Shown here one piece after another: positions 31,720-44,104 of a stretch of 64,000 nucleotides of DNA; the stretch's first letter is position 1; the number at the start of each line of letters is the position of its first letter. The notes under the pieces are model-generated. The model did not search any database and was not told where the DNA came from. It was given only the letters and a program-made list of their open reading frames with translations. Source of the DNA: Tulasnella sp. 424 (lineage: Eukaryota; Basidiomycota; Agaricomycetes; Cantharellales; Tulasnellaceae). Where the stretch lies: assembly GCA_019633425.1 (NCBI GenBank), contig WSUB01000036.1, positions 229,221 through 293,220 of the forward strand. The letters are read 5' to 3'. The position numbers were made by a program, and so were the translations under genes.

Positions 31720-33370
31720 TCCTTTTGAGAATTATCTAAAATTCACGAGAGCAGAGTAACTTGAGGGTTGTTTTAGACTGGCTGCAAGACACTTGAGAGT
31801 GCAATTGTTGGCGTGCCCACGCCGGCAGCGCCGGTGATTCCTGTATTTACACTGCAGACAGGCTGTCGTAAGGACGCCAAGGTCCAGTCACGACTGGGGC
31901 GGGAACCCGATAGAATTAATTAAAATATTGAGGTTTGCGAAAGGGCGTTGCGGAGGGCGGAGAAGGCTTGACAGCGTTGGGTGGTTTGTATTTTGTGGGG
32001 CGAGAGGATTGTGAGTCGGTTCACTGAGGTAAGCCCATTAGCGCCGGTATGGATCGGGGCTTACATGTGAATCGGGTAGCAAAAGTGCCTCGCAATCGTT
32101 GTTTCAGGAGATCGAGTTAGAAGTTTGCGCGGACCATATTGAAAGTCTTCCTGGCGAGACGATGAATTCTCAGCTCCTGATGACGAAGCTGTTGGAGAGT
32201 ACGGTGGTCCTTGGCACCTCACGTCCTGCTGGGGCGGCATTTTTGCCAATCAGCCTCGTCAGTCCACATTAGGATCCCTATCTGAGGGTCGGTCGCCCAC
32301 CGCTCACAGTCACCTTACGGCCGGCTCTCCAGGGACCAGATTGCGGGTGCGAGGAGAGGAAAGAAGGTTTATTTAGGTGAGTTGTCCCCAAGTACAGTTG
32401 TGATGGCGCTGCAACCGGACATCCTTTCTGCCCGACGTGAGAGCTGCCTCCCACTCTTGACTGGCCGACAGACTATTGTGCTGATGGAAAGAGAAAAGGC
32501 TGTAGGTAAATGTTGGTTTTCTCGGTAGATGCGGGTCGGTTGGTCGATTATAAAGAACGAGAGAGACGGAGGCAACATGAGCGGTCGAGATTGAAATATG
32601 AGAGATGGCGACTGGAACTTGAAGAACAAGCAAACGGATTTATGATTCCAGCTTCAAGCGACGAGGAGCAGATTCCTCTGTGTAGGCGATGAAGAGACCA
32701 AAAAGAGCAGTTGAGTACTTGTTGATGGGCAGGCGGCGCCTCTTCCTTGGTTCTCCTGTCTATACGGAGGTCCACTTATCATTATTACCCTGTAAATCGT
32801 CCTCATATTCGCCACCACCATCCCGCATTTAGTCAGCCATTCGCTCACTCATGCGACAGACATACGTCTCTCGTTGCCGCCAGCGAAGAAACCTAGTGCG
32901 CTTATGGCAACTCGACGCCATCGCGCGACGTTTCGAGACGGGCATGCCCAAATATTTGAAATCCCGTCGTCGCCGACTATCCAAACAATGACACTCCCCT
33001 CAATGTGGAGATTCCGGGCGAAGTACGCACCGCTTTCGACTGACGCTTCCTCCTCTAATACCCACACTTCGACGAGTTCTCTCGGTCTACGGCTCGTGTT
33101 CGAAAAGCACGTCGACAAAGCCCTCACTGCAAATCGGCTTTCCCGGTTGTTGCGATTTACCGGCTGCGCAAAGGCCATCATTCTGCAAAGGCGAGAGCGA
33201 TGAGCGCAACGACCCACGTCAATTAATGCGCGTTCGATGTTCGCGTTCCTGGTCCCTGCCAGAACGACAAAAGCTAATTCGTCGGGCATCTTCGATACAC
33301 TCACAACGAGACAAAACACGCAGCCCTGATCGATACACACGGCAATCACCACCACCACCACTCCCGCCTC
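31720..33370 (+). repeat. Array spacer (T and S blocks) upstream of copy 4
   Basis: T block from about 31790 and S block from about 32080, ending in CACCACCACCACTCCC and the A-type start. Close to the 26.7-28.1 kb spacer in its last 300 bases, nearly identical around 33.2-33.4 kb. No conserved frame. Confidence 0.55.
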
Positions 33371-34645
33371 ATGGCTGATCTAGGTTAGTCGCCCCGAGTC
33401 CGATTCAGAAAGCTACCCTTCCCCTGAGCATTCTTCACTCTAGATTCAGGTCCTCTATCTTTCAAAGGGACAAGTCCTGAAGAATGCGAGGGGTTCGTTT
33501 CCACAATCCGACAAAGAGCGTTCGCTCAAGGTAAACACCGTGACAACGAGTGGATCGCTTTCCTTGCCTCTAGTTACTTCGTTGGGGATGCGCTTTATTG
33601 GTATGAGGAGCTTGGCGAGGATGTACAGGCGGATTGGAGTCGGCTGAGACCCGCGCTTCTGGCGAGGTTCGGGAGACGAGGTTCAACTTCAGCTACAACC
33701 TCGAGGTGAGTGCAATAGAACACGGACGTGAAACGAAGAATATATTTTTCTTTCTGGTGATGCTTCTGAAGCACGTCTACGATCCCGGCCTCTGCTCCAT
33801 CTAAGAGCATCCCCACACCCGCCGCAGCGCCACCAGTGAGTCTCACTCCCCGATTCTCGATATGTCATCGCAAGGCTAAGGTTGTCCTAAAAGACGGTAG
33901 TTCCTCGTCCTTCGGTCAGAAAGGGGCATTTGAAAATTCTCAGTTCCAAAGGGAGCCTCCACGGTTACCTCGCAAAACAACCCGGCATATATGACTTGTT
34001 AACTAGGCTGTCCCCAAGCCATGATGATGCGTTGTTGGTATCATTCACCGTCTCGTCTGCGGGCGAAACTTTGGAAATGCAAATCCTCGTAAGCATCCTC
34101 CCGGTCATGTTCTCGTTTCTTGTGCAACATTCTGACGTCCTCTCTCACTCTCGAGTCTGAGAATGCCTCCCAACGTCCGCAGACTAGCGACGTACTTGCA
34201 ATTGGCTGGTCCAATCTTCCTGGAAACGAGTGGATGGATCATCCCTCGGTGTGAGTCTCACTTGCTGAACTAAAATCTTCAGACGCTCACTGCCTGAGAC
34301 ACAGCGTTGCAAGTTGCTGCTCGTTCATGACACTAACATCAAAGTACGACTGGGCGATCGAGCGAAAGGTCTGGAAAATCTCGAAAGAAGGGGAACTCAG
34401 CGTTGGATACCCTAGACCAGACGGAGGTAAGTCATGGGGAGGTTAGAGCTGGGCAAAATTCTATCTAACGAATGTGCTAGGAATTCAACTTCTTTACTGT
34501 TCTGTCGAGGCTGGGGTTTTTTTCTTTCGTAAGACTGTTCCAGGAGAAACTATGCGTAGCGTGAGTGCTTCAGGCTTACACAATCTCGCTTGCGTGTTGA
34601 CGGAACACCCAACCACAGAGGGTCGTCTTTGAGGACGTTGCATAA
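33371..34645 (+). CDS. Gag-like family copy 4 (type A), complete
   Basis: Exon 1 is 33371-33383; exon 2 has no internal Met, so it escapes simple ORF scans, but it is open from the acceptor near 33452 to the donor at 33706. Exons 3 to 8 follow in phase to RVVFEDVA and TAA. The end of exon 5 differs from the usual TA before GTGAGT (TCGGT), which keeps the phase and changes one residue. Intact. Confidence 0.68.
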
Positions 34646-36337
34646 TTCTTTTGAAACATTTCTAAAATCTCCCAAGAGCAGAGTAACTTGAAAATCTGTT
34701 TTAGATAGACCGCAAGACACTTGAGGGTGCAATTGTTGGTGTTCCCACATCGGCCGCCCCGCTGATTCCTGTATTTGCGCTGCTGACCGGCGGTCATAAG
34801 GACGCCAAGGTCCAGTCCCGACCCGAGCGGGAACCCGATAGAATCAATTAAATATTGAGGTTTGCGTAAGGCTACTCTAGAGCGTCGTGGATGGCGGGTC
34901 AGGCTCGATGGCGTTGGGTGGTTAGTATTTTGTGGGGCGAGAGGATTGTGTGTTGGTTCACTGAGGGCAACCCCGTTGGCGCCCTTACATGTGAACCTGA
35001 AGTCAACAGAGTAGCAAAAGTGCCTCGCAATCGTTATTTCAGGAGATCACGTGACAGCTTTGCGCATACCATTTTATATTGAAGGTCTTTTGGCGAGATG
35101 ATGAATCCAAGAGGGTTGACGTGGAGGGATGCCTCAGCTCCTGATGACGAGACCGTTGGAGAGTATGCAGTACGACGCTCCGTGGAGATGTTGGACTACT
35201 CCCTTCGCGTCCTGCTGGGACGGCATTTTTGCCAATCAGCACTATTACGATCCCTCTCTGAGAGTCGGTCGCTTACCCCTCACAGTCGCCTTAGGGTCGG
35301 TTCTCCGAGGAGCAGATTGCGGAGGAGAGGAAAGAAGGTTTATTTAGGTGAGTTGTGCCCACCCACGTTTGTGATGCCGCTGCAACCGGACGCGCTTTCT
35401 GCCCGACCTGAGAGCTGCCTCCCACCTTGACTGGCCGAGTATGCTGATGGAAAGAGAAAAAGCTGTAGGTAAATGTTGGTTTTTTCGGTAGATTTGGGTC
35501 GGGTTGGTCGATTATAAGAACGAGAGAGAGGAAGGCAAAATGAGCGGTCGAGATTGAAATTTGAGAGAAGGCGACTGGAATTTGAAGAAGAAGCAAACGG
35601 ATTTATGCGTCCAACTTCAAGCAGCGAGGAGCAAATTCCTCTGTGTAGGCGATGGAAGAAATCAAAAAGAGCGGTTGAGTACTTGTTGATGGGCAGGTAG
35701 CGGGTGATGGGACCTTATTCCGCCTCTTCCTTGGTTCTCCGTACGCTTCTCATTATTATCCTATAAACTGTCCTCATGTCCACCACCACCATCCCGCATT
35801 TAGCCATCCATTCGTTCACCCATGCGACTGACATACGTCTTTTGTTGCCGCCGGCGAAGAAACCTGGTGTGCTTATGGCAACTCGACGCTATCGCGCGAC
35901 GTTTCGAGACGGGCATCCCCATTTGAAACCTCGTCGTCGCCGATGATCCAAGCAATGACACTCCTCCCTCAATGTAGAGATTCCAGGCGAAGTACGCAGG
36001 TCCGCTTCCGACTGACGCTTCCTCCTCGTAATACCCACACTTCGACGGGTTCTCTCGGTCTACGGCTCGTGTTCGAAAGCACGTCGACAAAGCCCTCACT
36101 GCAAATCGGCATTCCCGGTTCTTGTGATTTACCGGCTGCTCATAGGCCATCATTCTGCAAAGGCGAGAGCGATAGGTGCAATGACCCACGTCAATTAATG
36201 CGCGTTCGATGTTCGCGTTATTGGTCCCTGCCAGAACGACAAAAGCTACTCGTCGGGCATCTTCGATACGCTCACAACGAGACAAAACACGCAGCCCTGA
36301 TTGATACGCAACGGCCAACCACCACCACCACCACCTC
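34646..36337 (+). repeat. Array spacer (T and S blocks) upstream of copy 5
   Basis: T block 34720-34990 and S block 35020-36337, same order of marks as the other A-type spacers. Many small indels relative to the 32-33 kb copy, which argues against coding. Confidence 0.55.
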
Positions 36338-38302
36338 ATGGCTGATCTAGGTTAGTCGCCCCGAGTCTGATCCTTAAAGCTCCGCTCCCCCTGAGAGCGC
36401 TTCACAATGGATTCAGATCCTATATCTTTTGAAGGGACAAGTCCCAAAGAATGCGAGGCGTTCATCTCCACAATCCGACGGCAAGCACTCGCTCAGGGCA
36501 AACATCATGACAACGATTGGATCGCTTTCCTTGCCTCTAGTTATTTCGTTGGGGATGCGCTCTATTGGTATGAAGAGCTTGACGAGGATGTGCAGAAGGA
36601 TTGGAGTCGATTGAGACCTGCACTGCTGGCGAGGTTCGGAAGGGGAGGTTTGACTTTGACAACCGCAACATCGAGGTATGTGGATCAACAAACCTTGCTG
36701 AAACTGACTATAAACATCTTCTCTGCGGTGCTTTTGAAGCGTACCGGTGACCCCGGCCACAGCTCTGGCCACTATCATCCCCACGCCCGCTGCAGCGCCC
36801 CCAGTGAGTCTCGCTGGCGAGACTTTCTGCCTGTCACTGTAGACTAAGGTTTTCCCAACAAGGCATTAGCTCCTCGTCTTTCGGCTAGAAAAGGGCGTTT
36901 GAAAGCTATTGATCCCGATGGGAGATTTCGAGGTTACATCATAAAGCAAGCCGACAAATCCGGCTGGTATGGGTGTACGTCAAAATGCCCCGACGATGCG
37001 CTCTCAGTCTCGTTCACCGTTTTGTCTGTGGACAAGTCCTTTGAAATCCAGATCATTGTAAGTCTCGTCGCGGTATTTTGTTTTCAAGTTCCCTCTTCCT
37101 TCTTCTCGGAACAGGATACCTCCCAATTCCCACAGCTTGGCGATACACTTGCGGTGGGTTGGCCCGGCGCTACTGGATACGGATGGCTGGGATACACAGA
37201 TATAGAGTCAGCTTATTATGATTATTACTATTATTATTGGTAAACTGGGATAATTCTATCCAGCAACCCCACGTTCGCCAGCAACCCACAGCAACCCCCT
37301 CGGAAATGACCTCTTCCGAACAACCCCCAAGGGTGTCAGGGTCTTTACCTCTAGGTCACGCGACGTGATTCCGTCGTCGCCGTCAGGGACCTTATATGGC
37401 ACCAGACCAACGCCGCGGTCGTCGTCGTCAACGGCGGCGGTGAGGGTGCAAGGCGAACTTTTGGCTCAAGTAGATACGTTATATTGTAACGCATACATTC
37501 ACTTTTATCAATGCTCGTCACTGGTGTCTAAATTTTGCGCGGTCATCGCGCTGGGACCGTTTGCCGTCATCAGGGCGCGCATCGCTAACGTTGTCTCTAT
37601 AGCTAATAGAATATTTACAAAATATGTTACACTCTGCAGTCTATACGGATGAGCACTTAGTATGGGTCGAGGATGTGAATGGCAGAAGTAACTGAATGTT
37701 CGCCTTGCACTGCACCCTCACCACCGTCGACGACGACGCGGCGTCGGTCTGGGACCGTATAAGGTCCCTGGCGGCGACAACGGGATCAAGTCGCCTGAGG
37801 TGACGATCCTAGAGGTAAGGACCCTGACACCCTTGGGGGTTGTTCGGAAGAGGTCATTTCCGAGGGGGTTGCTGTGGGTTGCTGGCGAACGGGGGGTTGC
37901 TGGATAGAATTATCCGGTAAACTGAACAGACGATTACAACCTGACAAACAGCATCGCAGACCTACGCCCGTTCTCATCAAGGTCGGAGTGGGCTATAGAG
38001 CGGAAGGTTTGGAGAATCTCTGAAGATGCAGAACTAAGTGTTGAATATCCCAAACCAGACGGTAGTAAGTCATCAGGTTAAACCGCTCGAAATTCTATCT
38101 GATTATCGTTTGAGGTACTGAGCGGCTTCGTTGCAAAATTGGGCAGACTGGCTGGGTTCACTTTAGGAGGGCAACGGCAAGCATACCTGCCCCTATTCTG
38201 AGTCTTCCGAGCCTAAGCAACCTCGTTGGCGCATTGACGGGGAGAACCCAACCAACCCAACCAACCCAACGCGACAGGATTGTATTCGAGGATGTCATAT
38301 AA
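36338..38302 (+). CDS. Gag-like family copy 5 (type A), with a transposon in intron 5 and a fused last exon
   Basis: Exon 1 is 36338-36350 and exon 2 is 36417-36675; exons 3 and 4 are in family phase (exon 4 enters after CCCAACAAG as ALAPRLSARKGRLKAI). Exon 5 ends at a GATATAGA donor, and intron 5 contains a 668-bp element (37248-37915) that splicing should remove. The usual last intron has lost its donor (GTGAGT became CTGAGT) and the former intron reads in frame through to DRIVFEDVI and TAA, including a short ACCCAACCA-type repeat. The same change is seen in copy 12, so it was inherited and has stayed open. Probably functional. Confidence 0.65.
37248..37915 (+). mobile_element. Non-autonomous MULE-like DNA element with about 215-bp terminal inverted repeats
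   Basis: The element begins GGATAATTCTATCCAGCAACCCC-like and ends with the reverse complement. The two ends pair over roughly 215 bp with scattered differences. It is flanked by a 9-bp direct repeat GGTAAACTG (37239-37247 and 37916-37924). Long inverted repeats plus a 9-bp duplication fit Mutator-like elements. The internal 240 bp has no transposase. It lies within intron 5 of copy 5; the related copy 12 lacks it. Confidence 0.8.
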
Positions 38303-38673
38303 TTCTTTTGAAAATCATCTCTGTAGGGCTAGATCGAATTGACGACTGCAGAGTAACTTAAAGTGTGTTTTCAATTCGCTGCATGGCACTTGAGCTCGTG
38401 AGGGTGCAACTGTTGGTGATTCAACGTGCTGGGGTTTTCCATGACCTAATTGTGCTCCCCTGAATCTGAATCATTTCGACCAATATTCCGCGTTCCGCGT
38501 TTCGCGTGTCCTTGGTGCGCGTCGCATTGTGAGCGGGCTCTGCACTGGTATCGTTTTGGTCTGTATTCGGATGCGGTGAGGAATACAAAGAGCGGCCGAG
38601 CTTCGCTAACTCAGGACCGGTCCTATATGATTGATGTGTACGGCAACCATCACCACCACCCCACTCCTGCCTC
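38303..38673 (+). other. Short spacer upstream of copy 6
   Basis: A compact version of the spacer containing only the T-like and promoter-proximal CACC-rich parts. No gene. Confidence 0.45.
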
Positions 38674-39961
38674 ATGGCTGATCCAGGTTAGTCGCCCCGA
38701 GTCCGATTCAGAAAGCTCACCTTCGCAGTGAGCGCTCTTCACTCTCGATCAGATCCTATATCTTTTGAAGGAACAAGTCCTAAAGAATGCGAGGTGTTTG
38801 TCGCCACAATCCGACAAAGGGCGCTCGCTCAAGGTAAACATCGTGACAACGAGTGGATCGCTTTCCTAGCCTCTAGTTACTTCGTTGGAGATGCGCTCTA
38901 CTGGTATGAAGAGCTTGAAGAAGACGTGCAGAACGATTGGAGTCAATTGCGACCTGCCCTTTTAGCGAGGTTTGGAAGGAGAGGTAAAACGTCAACTAGG
39001 ACGTTAGGGTGAGTTCAACGATGAATTAATCCTAACTACGGTTACGTTTTCATCTCTTACTTTTTTGAAGCGAATCATCGATCTCGATTTCAGCTCCGTT
39101 GACCACCATCCCCACGCCCGCCGCAGTACCGCCAGTGAGTCTCTCCCCCATGCTCTCTCCCTAGATTCTTGATATGTCATTCTTAGCCTAACTTTCTCCT
39201 AAAAAGATAGCAACCCCTCGTCCTTTGGAGAGAAGGGGCACTTACAAGTTCTCGGTTCCGATGGGAGCCTCCACGGTTACATCACAACCAGACTCGACAC
39301 AACTGACACGTATACATGGCTGTCCGGAAGCGTTAGCGATGCTTTGTTGGTTTCCTTCTGCCTTTCGTCTGCAGACGAAGCTTTTGAAATCCAAATCACC
39401 GTGAGTCTCTTCACGAGCCTGTCCTCAGTTCTTGTGCCGTATTTTCAGGCCCCCCCCCCCCTTCTTTCTCTCGTATCGCAGGATACCTCCCAACGCCCAT
39501 GGACCAGTGATGTACTCGCAATTGCTTGGCCCGGTCTTTTTGGAAATGAATGGATGGGTCGTATGGACTAGTGAGTTTCACTTGCTGAACTAAACAACTT
39601 CAGATGTTGACTGCCTGAGACACAGCGTTGGGCGTTGCTGCTCATTCACGACAGTAACATCAAAGCGCGACTGGGCGATAGAGCGAAAGGTCTGGAAATT
39701 CTCGAAAGGAGGGGACCTGAGTGTTGAATATCCTAAACCAGGCGGAGGTGAGTCATCAGGAGGTAGAGCCGGGTGAAGTCTGTCTAATGAATGTGCTAGG
39801 AACTGAGATAGTTCACTGCTATACTGAGTCGATAGTTTGGTTTTGCCGGCTTGCTCCTGGCGAATCTAAGCGTGGTGTGACTGTGGAACGCTTACGCAAC
39901 TCCCCTTGCGTGTTGACGGAACACCCAACCGCAGAGGATCGTCTTTGAGGATGTTGCATAG
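38674..39961 (+). CDS. Gag-like family copy 6 (type A), possibly frameshifted at exon 4
   Basis: Exon 1 is 38674-38686 and exon 2 starts at 38753. Exons 2, 3 and 5 to 8 are open in phase. Exon 4 lacks one A in the stretch that is AGAAAGGGG in sisters (here AGAAGGGG), so the normal acceptor would shift the frame. Use of the AG inside GAGAAG just before GGGCAC would restore it by dropping about a dozen residues. Intron 7 donor is weaker (GTGACT). The stop is TAG after RIVFEDVA. A C-run of 10 lies in intron 4. Confidence 0.55.
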
Positions 39962-40686
39962 TTCTTTTGAGAATTATCTAAAATTCACGAGAGGGGAGTA
40001 ACTTGAAAGTTTGTTTTAGACTGGTTGAAGACACTTGAGAGTGCGATTGTTGGTGTTCCCACATCGGCAGCGCCGCTGATTCCTGTATTTACACTGCTGA
40101 CAGGCTGTGGTAAGGACTCCAAGGTACAGTCCTGACTGGAGCGGGAACCCGATAGAATCAATTAAATATTGACGTTTGCGAAAGGTCAACTAAGGCTACT
40201 TTAGAGCGTCGCGGATGTCGGGTTTCAAGCTCGACAGCGTTGGGTAGTTAGTATTTTGTGGGGCGAGAGAATTGTATGTTGGTTCACGGAGGTCAGCGCG
40301 TTAGCGACCTTATATGTGAACCTGAAGTCAACGTTCAGGGTAGCAAAAGTGCCTCGCGATCGTCATTGCTTGTCGTTTCAGAAGATCGCATGCCAGCTTT
40401 GCGCGTACCATGTTGGAAGTCCTTTAGCGAGATGATGAATTCAAGAGGGTTGACGCGGAGAGATTGCTCAGCTCCTGATGGCGAGGCTGTTGGAGCGTAC
40501 GGCGGTCCTTGGACATGTTGGTACCGTGTTGTTCCTGCCCGGCCCATGTCCGCCTCGCGTCGTTAACGGTTTCTGCCCCTAGCACCGCTTTGGTCCGTTT
40601 TCGGACGAGCACGAGGGATATTCTTCTTTGACGGTGTTTGGCCTGGTTATCACCTCACAACTTATATAACCACCTGTCCCAACCGC
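39962..40686 (+). other. Spacer upstream of copy 7 (truncated S block joined to U block)
   Basis: T block and the first part of the S block (to about 40560) are followed abruptly by the B-type U block (FDGVWPG-like segment TTTGGCCTGGTT). Looks like a recombination junction between the two upstream types. No gene. Confidence 0.5.
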
Positions 40687-42505
40687 ATGGCCGATACAAG
40701 TCAGTCACCATCCGACGAGACCCAAATCTTTGCTCCCTTCTGAGCGCTCTTAGCTCTATACTCAGATCCTCTATCCTTCAAGGGAACACGTCCTGAAGAA
40801 TGTGAGGATTTTGTGGCCACAATCCGCCGACACGCGTTCAATCAAGGCAAACATCGTGACAACGAATGGATGGCCGGGCTCGCTTCCACCTGTTTCGTTC
40901 GAGATGCGTTCTACTGGTACGAAGAGCTTGACGAGGATGTAAAAAATGATTGGAGTCGGTTGCGGCCCGCTCTGGTGGCGAGGTTCGGGAGGGGAGGTTC
41001 GACTTCAACGGCGACGCCAGGGGGAGTCAAACCGCATTAATGTAGTGATCCGAGCGACGGGTGACCGGGTTTCTCATGATGTTTTTGAAGCGCATCATTA
41101 ACCCCAGCTCTAGCTCCGATCCCCACGCCCGCCGCAGCGCCGCGAGTGAGTCTCGTTTGCTAGGTTCTCGATATGCCATCGCAAGCCTAAATTCATCCCT
41201 GAAAGCTTGACAAGGATGTACAAAATGATTGGAGTTGGTTGCGACCCGCTCTAGTGGCGAGGTTCGGGAGGGGAGGTTCGACTTCAACGACGACGCCAGG
41301 GTGAGTCAAACAGCGTTAATGCAGTGATCCGAGCGATGGGTGAATGGGTTCCTCATGATGTTTTTGAAGCGCATCATTAACCCCAACTCTAGCTCCGATC
41401 CCCACGCCCGCCACAGCGACGCCAGTGAGTCTCGTTTGCTAGGCTCTAGACATGCCATCGCTAACCTAAATCTATCCCTGAAAGCTTGACGAGGATGTAC
41501 AAAATGATTGGAGTTGGTTGCGACCCGCTCTGGTGGCGAGGTTCGGGAGGGGAGGTTCGACTTCAACGACGACGCCAGGGTGAGTTAAACAGCATTAATG
41601 TAGTGATTCGAGCGACGGGTGAATGGGTTCCTAATGATGTTTTTGAAGCGCATCATTAACCCCAACTCTAGCTCCGATCCCCACGCCCACCGCAGCGCCG
41701 CGAGTGAGTCTCGTTTGCTAGGTTCTCGACATGCCATCGCAAGCCTAAATCTATCCCCGAAAGTCAGTAATCCATCTTCCTTCGGTGAGAAATGGGCATT
41801 TGAAAGTCATTAGTTCTAATGGGAGCATTCTTGGATACCTCCCAAAACAACCTGACCAAAATGGCTTGTATAAGGGGCTGTCCACAGGCCTTACCGATGC
41901 GTTGTTGGTCTCGCTCCGCATTCTGGCTGCAGACGAAGCCTTTGAAATCCAAATCATCGTAAGCGCCTTCACGGTCTTGTTCTCGTTCCTTGTGCAGCAT
42001 TTCACAGTCCTCTCTCTCTCGTCACAGAATGCCTTACAGCATCACCTAGCGATATGCTTGCGGTTACTTGGTACTGTATTTCTGGAGATAGTTGGATGAG
42101 TAATATGACCCAGCGAGTTTCAATTACCAAACTGAGAAGCTTGAGATGCTGACTGCCCGGGACACAGCAAAACACGCTGCTGCTCGTTCTCAACTGTGAA
42201 ATCAAGATTCAAGTGGGCGATAGAGCGGAAGGTTTGGAAAGTGTCGAAAGAACGTGAACTTCGGGTTGAATACCCTAGACCAGGTGGAGGTAAGTCATCA
42301 GGAGGTTAGAGCCGGGTGAAACTCTTTCTAATGAATATGCCAGGAACTGAGAGGCTTCACTGCTCTGTTGATTTGGGTGTTAGGTTTCACAGACTTGTTC
42401 CAGACGAATCCGACCGTGGTGTGAGTAATGGACGCTTACATAACCCCGCCCCCGCGTTGACGGAACACCCAACCACAGAGGATCGTCTTTGAGGATGGTG
42501 TCTAA
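40687..42505 (+). pseudogene. Gag-like family copy 7 (type B), disrupted, with 279-bp exon 2-3 triplication
   Basis: Exon 1 is 40687-40699. The first exon 2 is open but its donor is destroyed (GGGTGAGT became GGGGGAGT), running to a TAA at 41038-41040. The end of exon 2, its intron and exon 3 are repeated three times with a 279-bp period (start points near 40926, 41205, 41484). Exon 5 has a 4-nt net deletion relative to sisters and shifts frame. Exons 4, 6, 7 and 8 remain readable. Best called a pseudogene, although the repeat copies keep good donors. Confidence 0.65.
40926..41762 (+). repeat. Three tandem copies of a 279-bp unit inside copy 7
   Basis: Each unit runs from the GCTTGACGAGG of exon 2 through intron 2 and exon 3 into intron 3 (CCCTGAAA). 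The period is constant and a multiple of three. Junctions sit at AAAGC, a short match between intron 3 and exon 2. Only the first unit has lost its splice donor. Confidence 0.85.
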
Positions 42506-42842
42506 TTCTTTTGGAAATTATCCCTGGAGATATAAAAACCTCTAGAGCAGAGTAACTTGAAAGCGTGTTTTGAACTAGCCGCACGACGCTTAGGAGCGGA
42601 ATTGTTGGCGTTCCCAACGTCGGTGACGGCACCGAATTTGCTATCATACTCGCATGCTTGCCTGAGCTTGAATCTTTTCGCCCAGGACTATGCGGTCGGC
42701 ATAGCCCTTTCCAGCTCTACACCGTTGACGGGTCCTGCCATTGACATTATTTTGGTCCGTTTTCGGACTAGAGCATGCGGAGTGTCACTCTTTGACGATG
42801 TTTGGCCTCGTTATCGTTCAAGTTCACCACCGTCCCAACCGC
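42506..42842 (+). promoter_or_regulatory. U block upstream of copy 8 (B-type promoter region)
   Basis: Contains the segment shared upstream of B-type starts: GGCGTTCCCAACGTCGG, a CCGTTTTCGGAC motif and TTTGACGATGTTTGGCC, shortly before the ATG. Probably promoter and 5' UTR of copy 8. Confidence 0.45.
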
Positions 42843-44104
42843 ATGGCTGATCCAAGTCAGTCACCGTCCTACCAGACCGAAGCTTGGCTTTCCCCTGAGC
42901 GCTTCCTCTGCTAGATTCAGAACCTCCGTTCTTTGAAGGGACGAGTCCCAAGGAATGTGAGGTGTTCGTAGCCACGATCCGACGACGGGCGTTTGATCAA
43001 GGCACGAATCGTGATAACGAGTGGATGGCCGGTCTGGCTTCGACGTGTTTCGTTGGAGATGCGCTCTATTGGTATGAAGAGCTCGAGGAAGACGTGCAGA
43101 ACGATTGGAGTCGATTGCGACCTGCCCTTCTGGCGAGGTTTGGGAGGGGAGGTGTTCTTTCAACTTCGGCGCCGAGGTGAGTGAAAGAACAGAGTGCTTC
43201 GAGAAGGGCAATGAATTTCCTCTTGCAATCCTTTTGAAGCTGGTCTACGACCTCTGGCATTACTCCGTCTACTACCATCCCCACGCCTGCCGCAGCGCCG
43301 CCAGTGAGCCTCGCTCCCCAGATTCTCGCTATCCTGTCGCAAGCCTAAAGTTCTCCTCAAAAGACAGTAGCCCCTTCTTCTGCTAGAAAGGGGCACCTGA
43401 AAGTTGTCAGTTCCAAAGGGAGCCTCCACGGTTACCTCTCAAAACGACCCGATAAAAATGACTCATATATAGAGCTGTCCCAAAGCATTAGCAACGCGCT
43501 GTTGGTTTCCTTCCCCATTTCGTCTGCAGGCGAAGCTTTTGAAATTCAAATCATCGTAAGCCTCTTCACGGTCTTGTTCCCGTTACTTGTGCAGCTTTTC
43601 AAGATCTTCTCTCTCTCTCTACAGAATGCCTCCCAAAGTCCACAGACCAATGATATACTTGCGATTACTTGGACCAATATTTCTGGAAACCAATGGATAG
43701 ATTCGACCTAGTGAGTCTCACTTGCTGAACGGAAAAGGCTTCAGACGCTCACTACCTGAGGCCCAGCTACGCACGTTGCTGCTCTTTCTTAAATGTCACA
43801 TCAAAGCGGGATTGGGCTGTGGAGCGGAAGGTGTGGAAGATCTCGAAAGAAGGGGAACTCAGCGTTGAATACCCTAAACCAGACGGAGGTAAGTCACTGC
43901 GGGGTTAGGGCTGGGCCAAATTATATCTAATGAATGGGCTAGGAGCTGAGATGCTTCACTGCCTCGTTTTGCCGAATATTCTTTTTCGCAGGCTTGTTCC
44001 GGACGAACCTTCCCGTGGTGTGAGTATTGAAGGTTTACATGGCCCCGGTTGCGCATTAACGGAACACCAAACCACAGAGGATTATCTTTGAGGACGTCGT
44101 ATAA
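42843..44104 (+). CDS. Gag-like family copy 8 (type B), complete
   Basis: Exon 1 is 42843-42855; all eight exons read in phase, ending RIIFEDVV and TAA. The gag-like module shows FVATIRRRAFDQG, GDALYWYEELEEDV and RLRPALLARFG. The linker is STTSGITPSTTIPTPAAAPP with an SAR entry into exon 4. Nearly identical in sequence to copy 13, including introns, so the two are a recent duplicate pair. Function unknown. Confidence 0.7.

Noticed and set aside
32849..33361. Minus-strand frame of 170 codons in the S spacer, with relatives at 27.8 and 36.0 kb
   Set aside because: Indels between spacer copies break the frame, and the start region is the antisense of a CACC-rich stretch; no domain.
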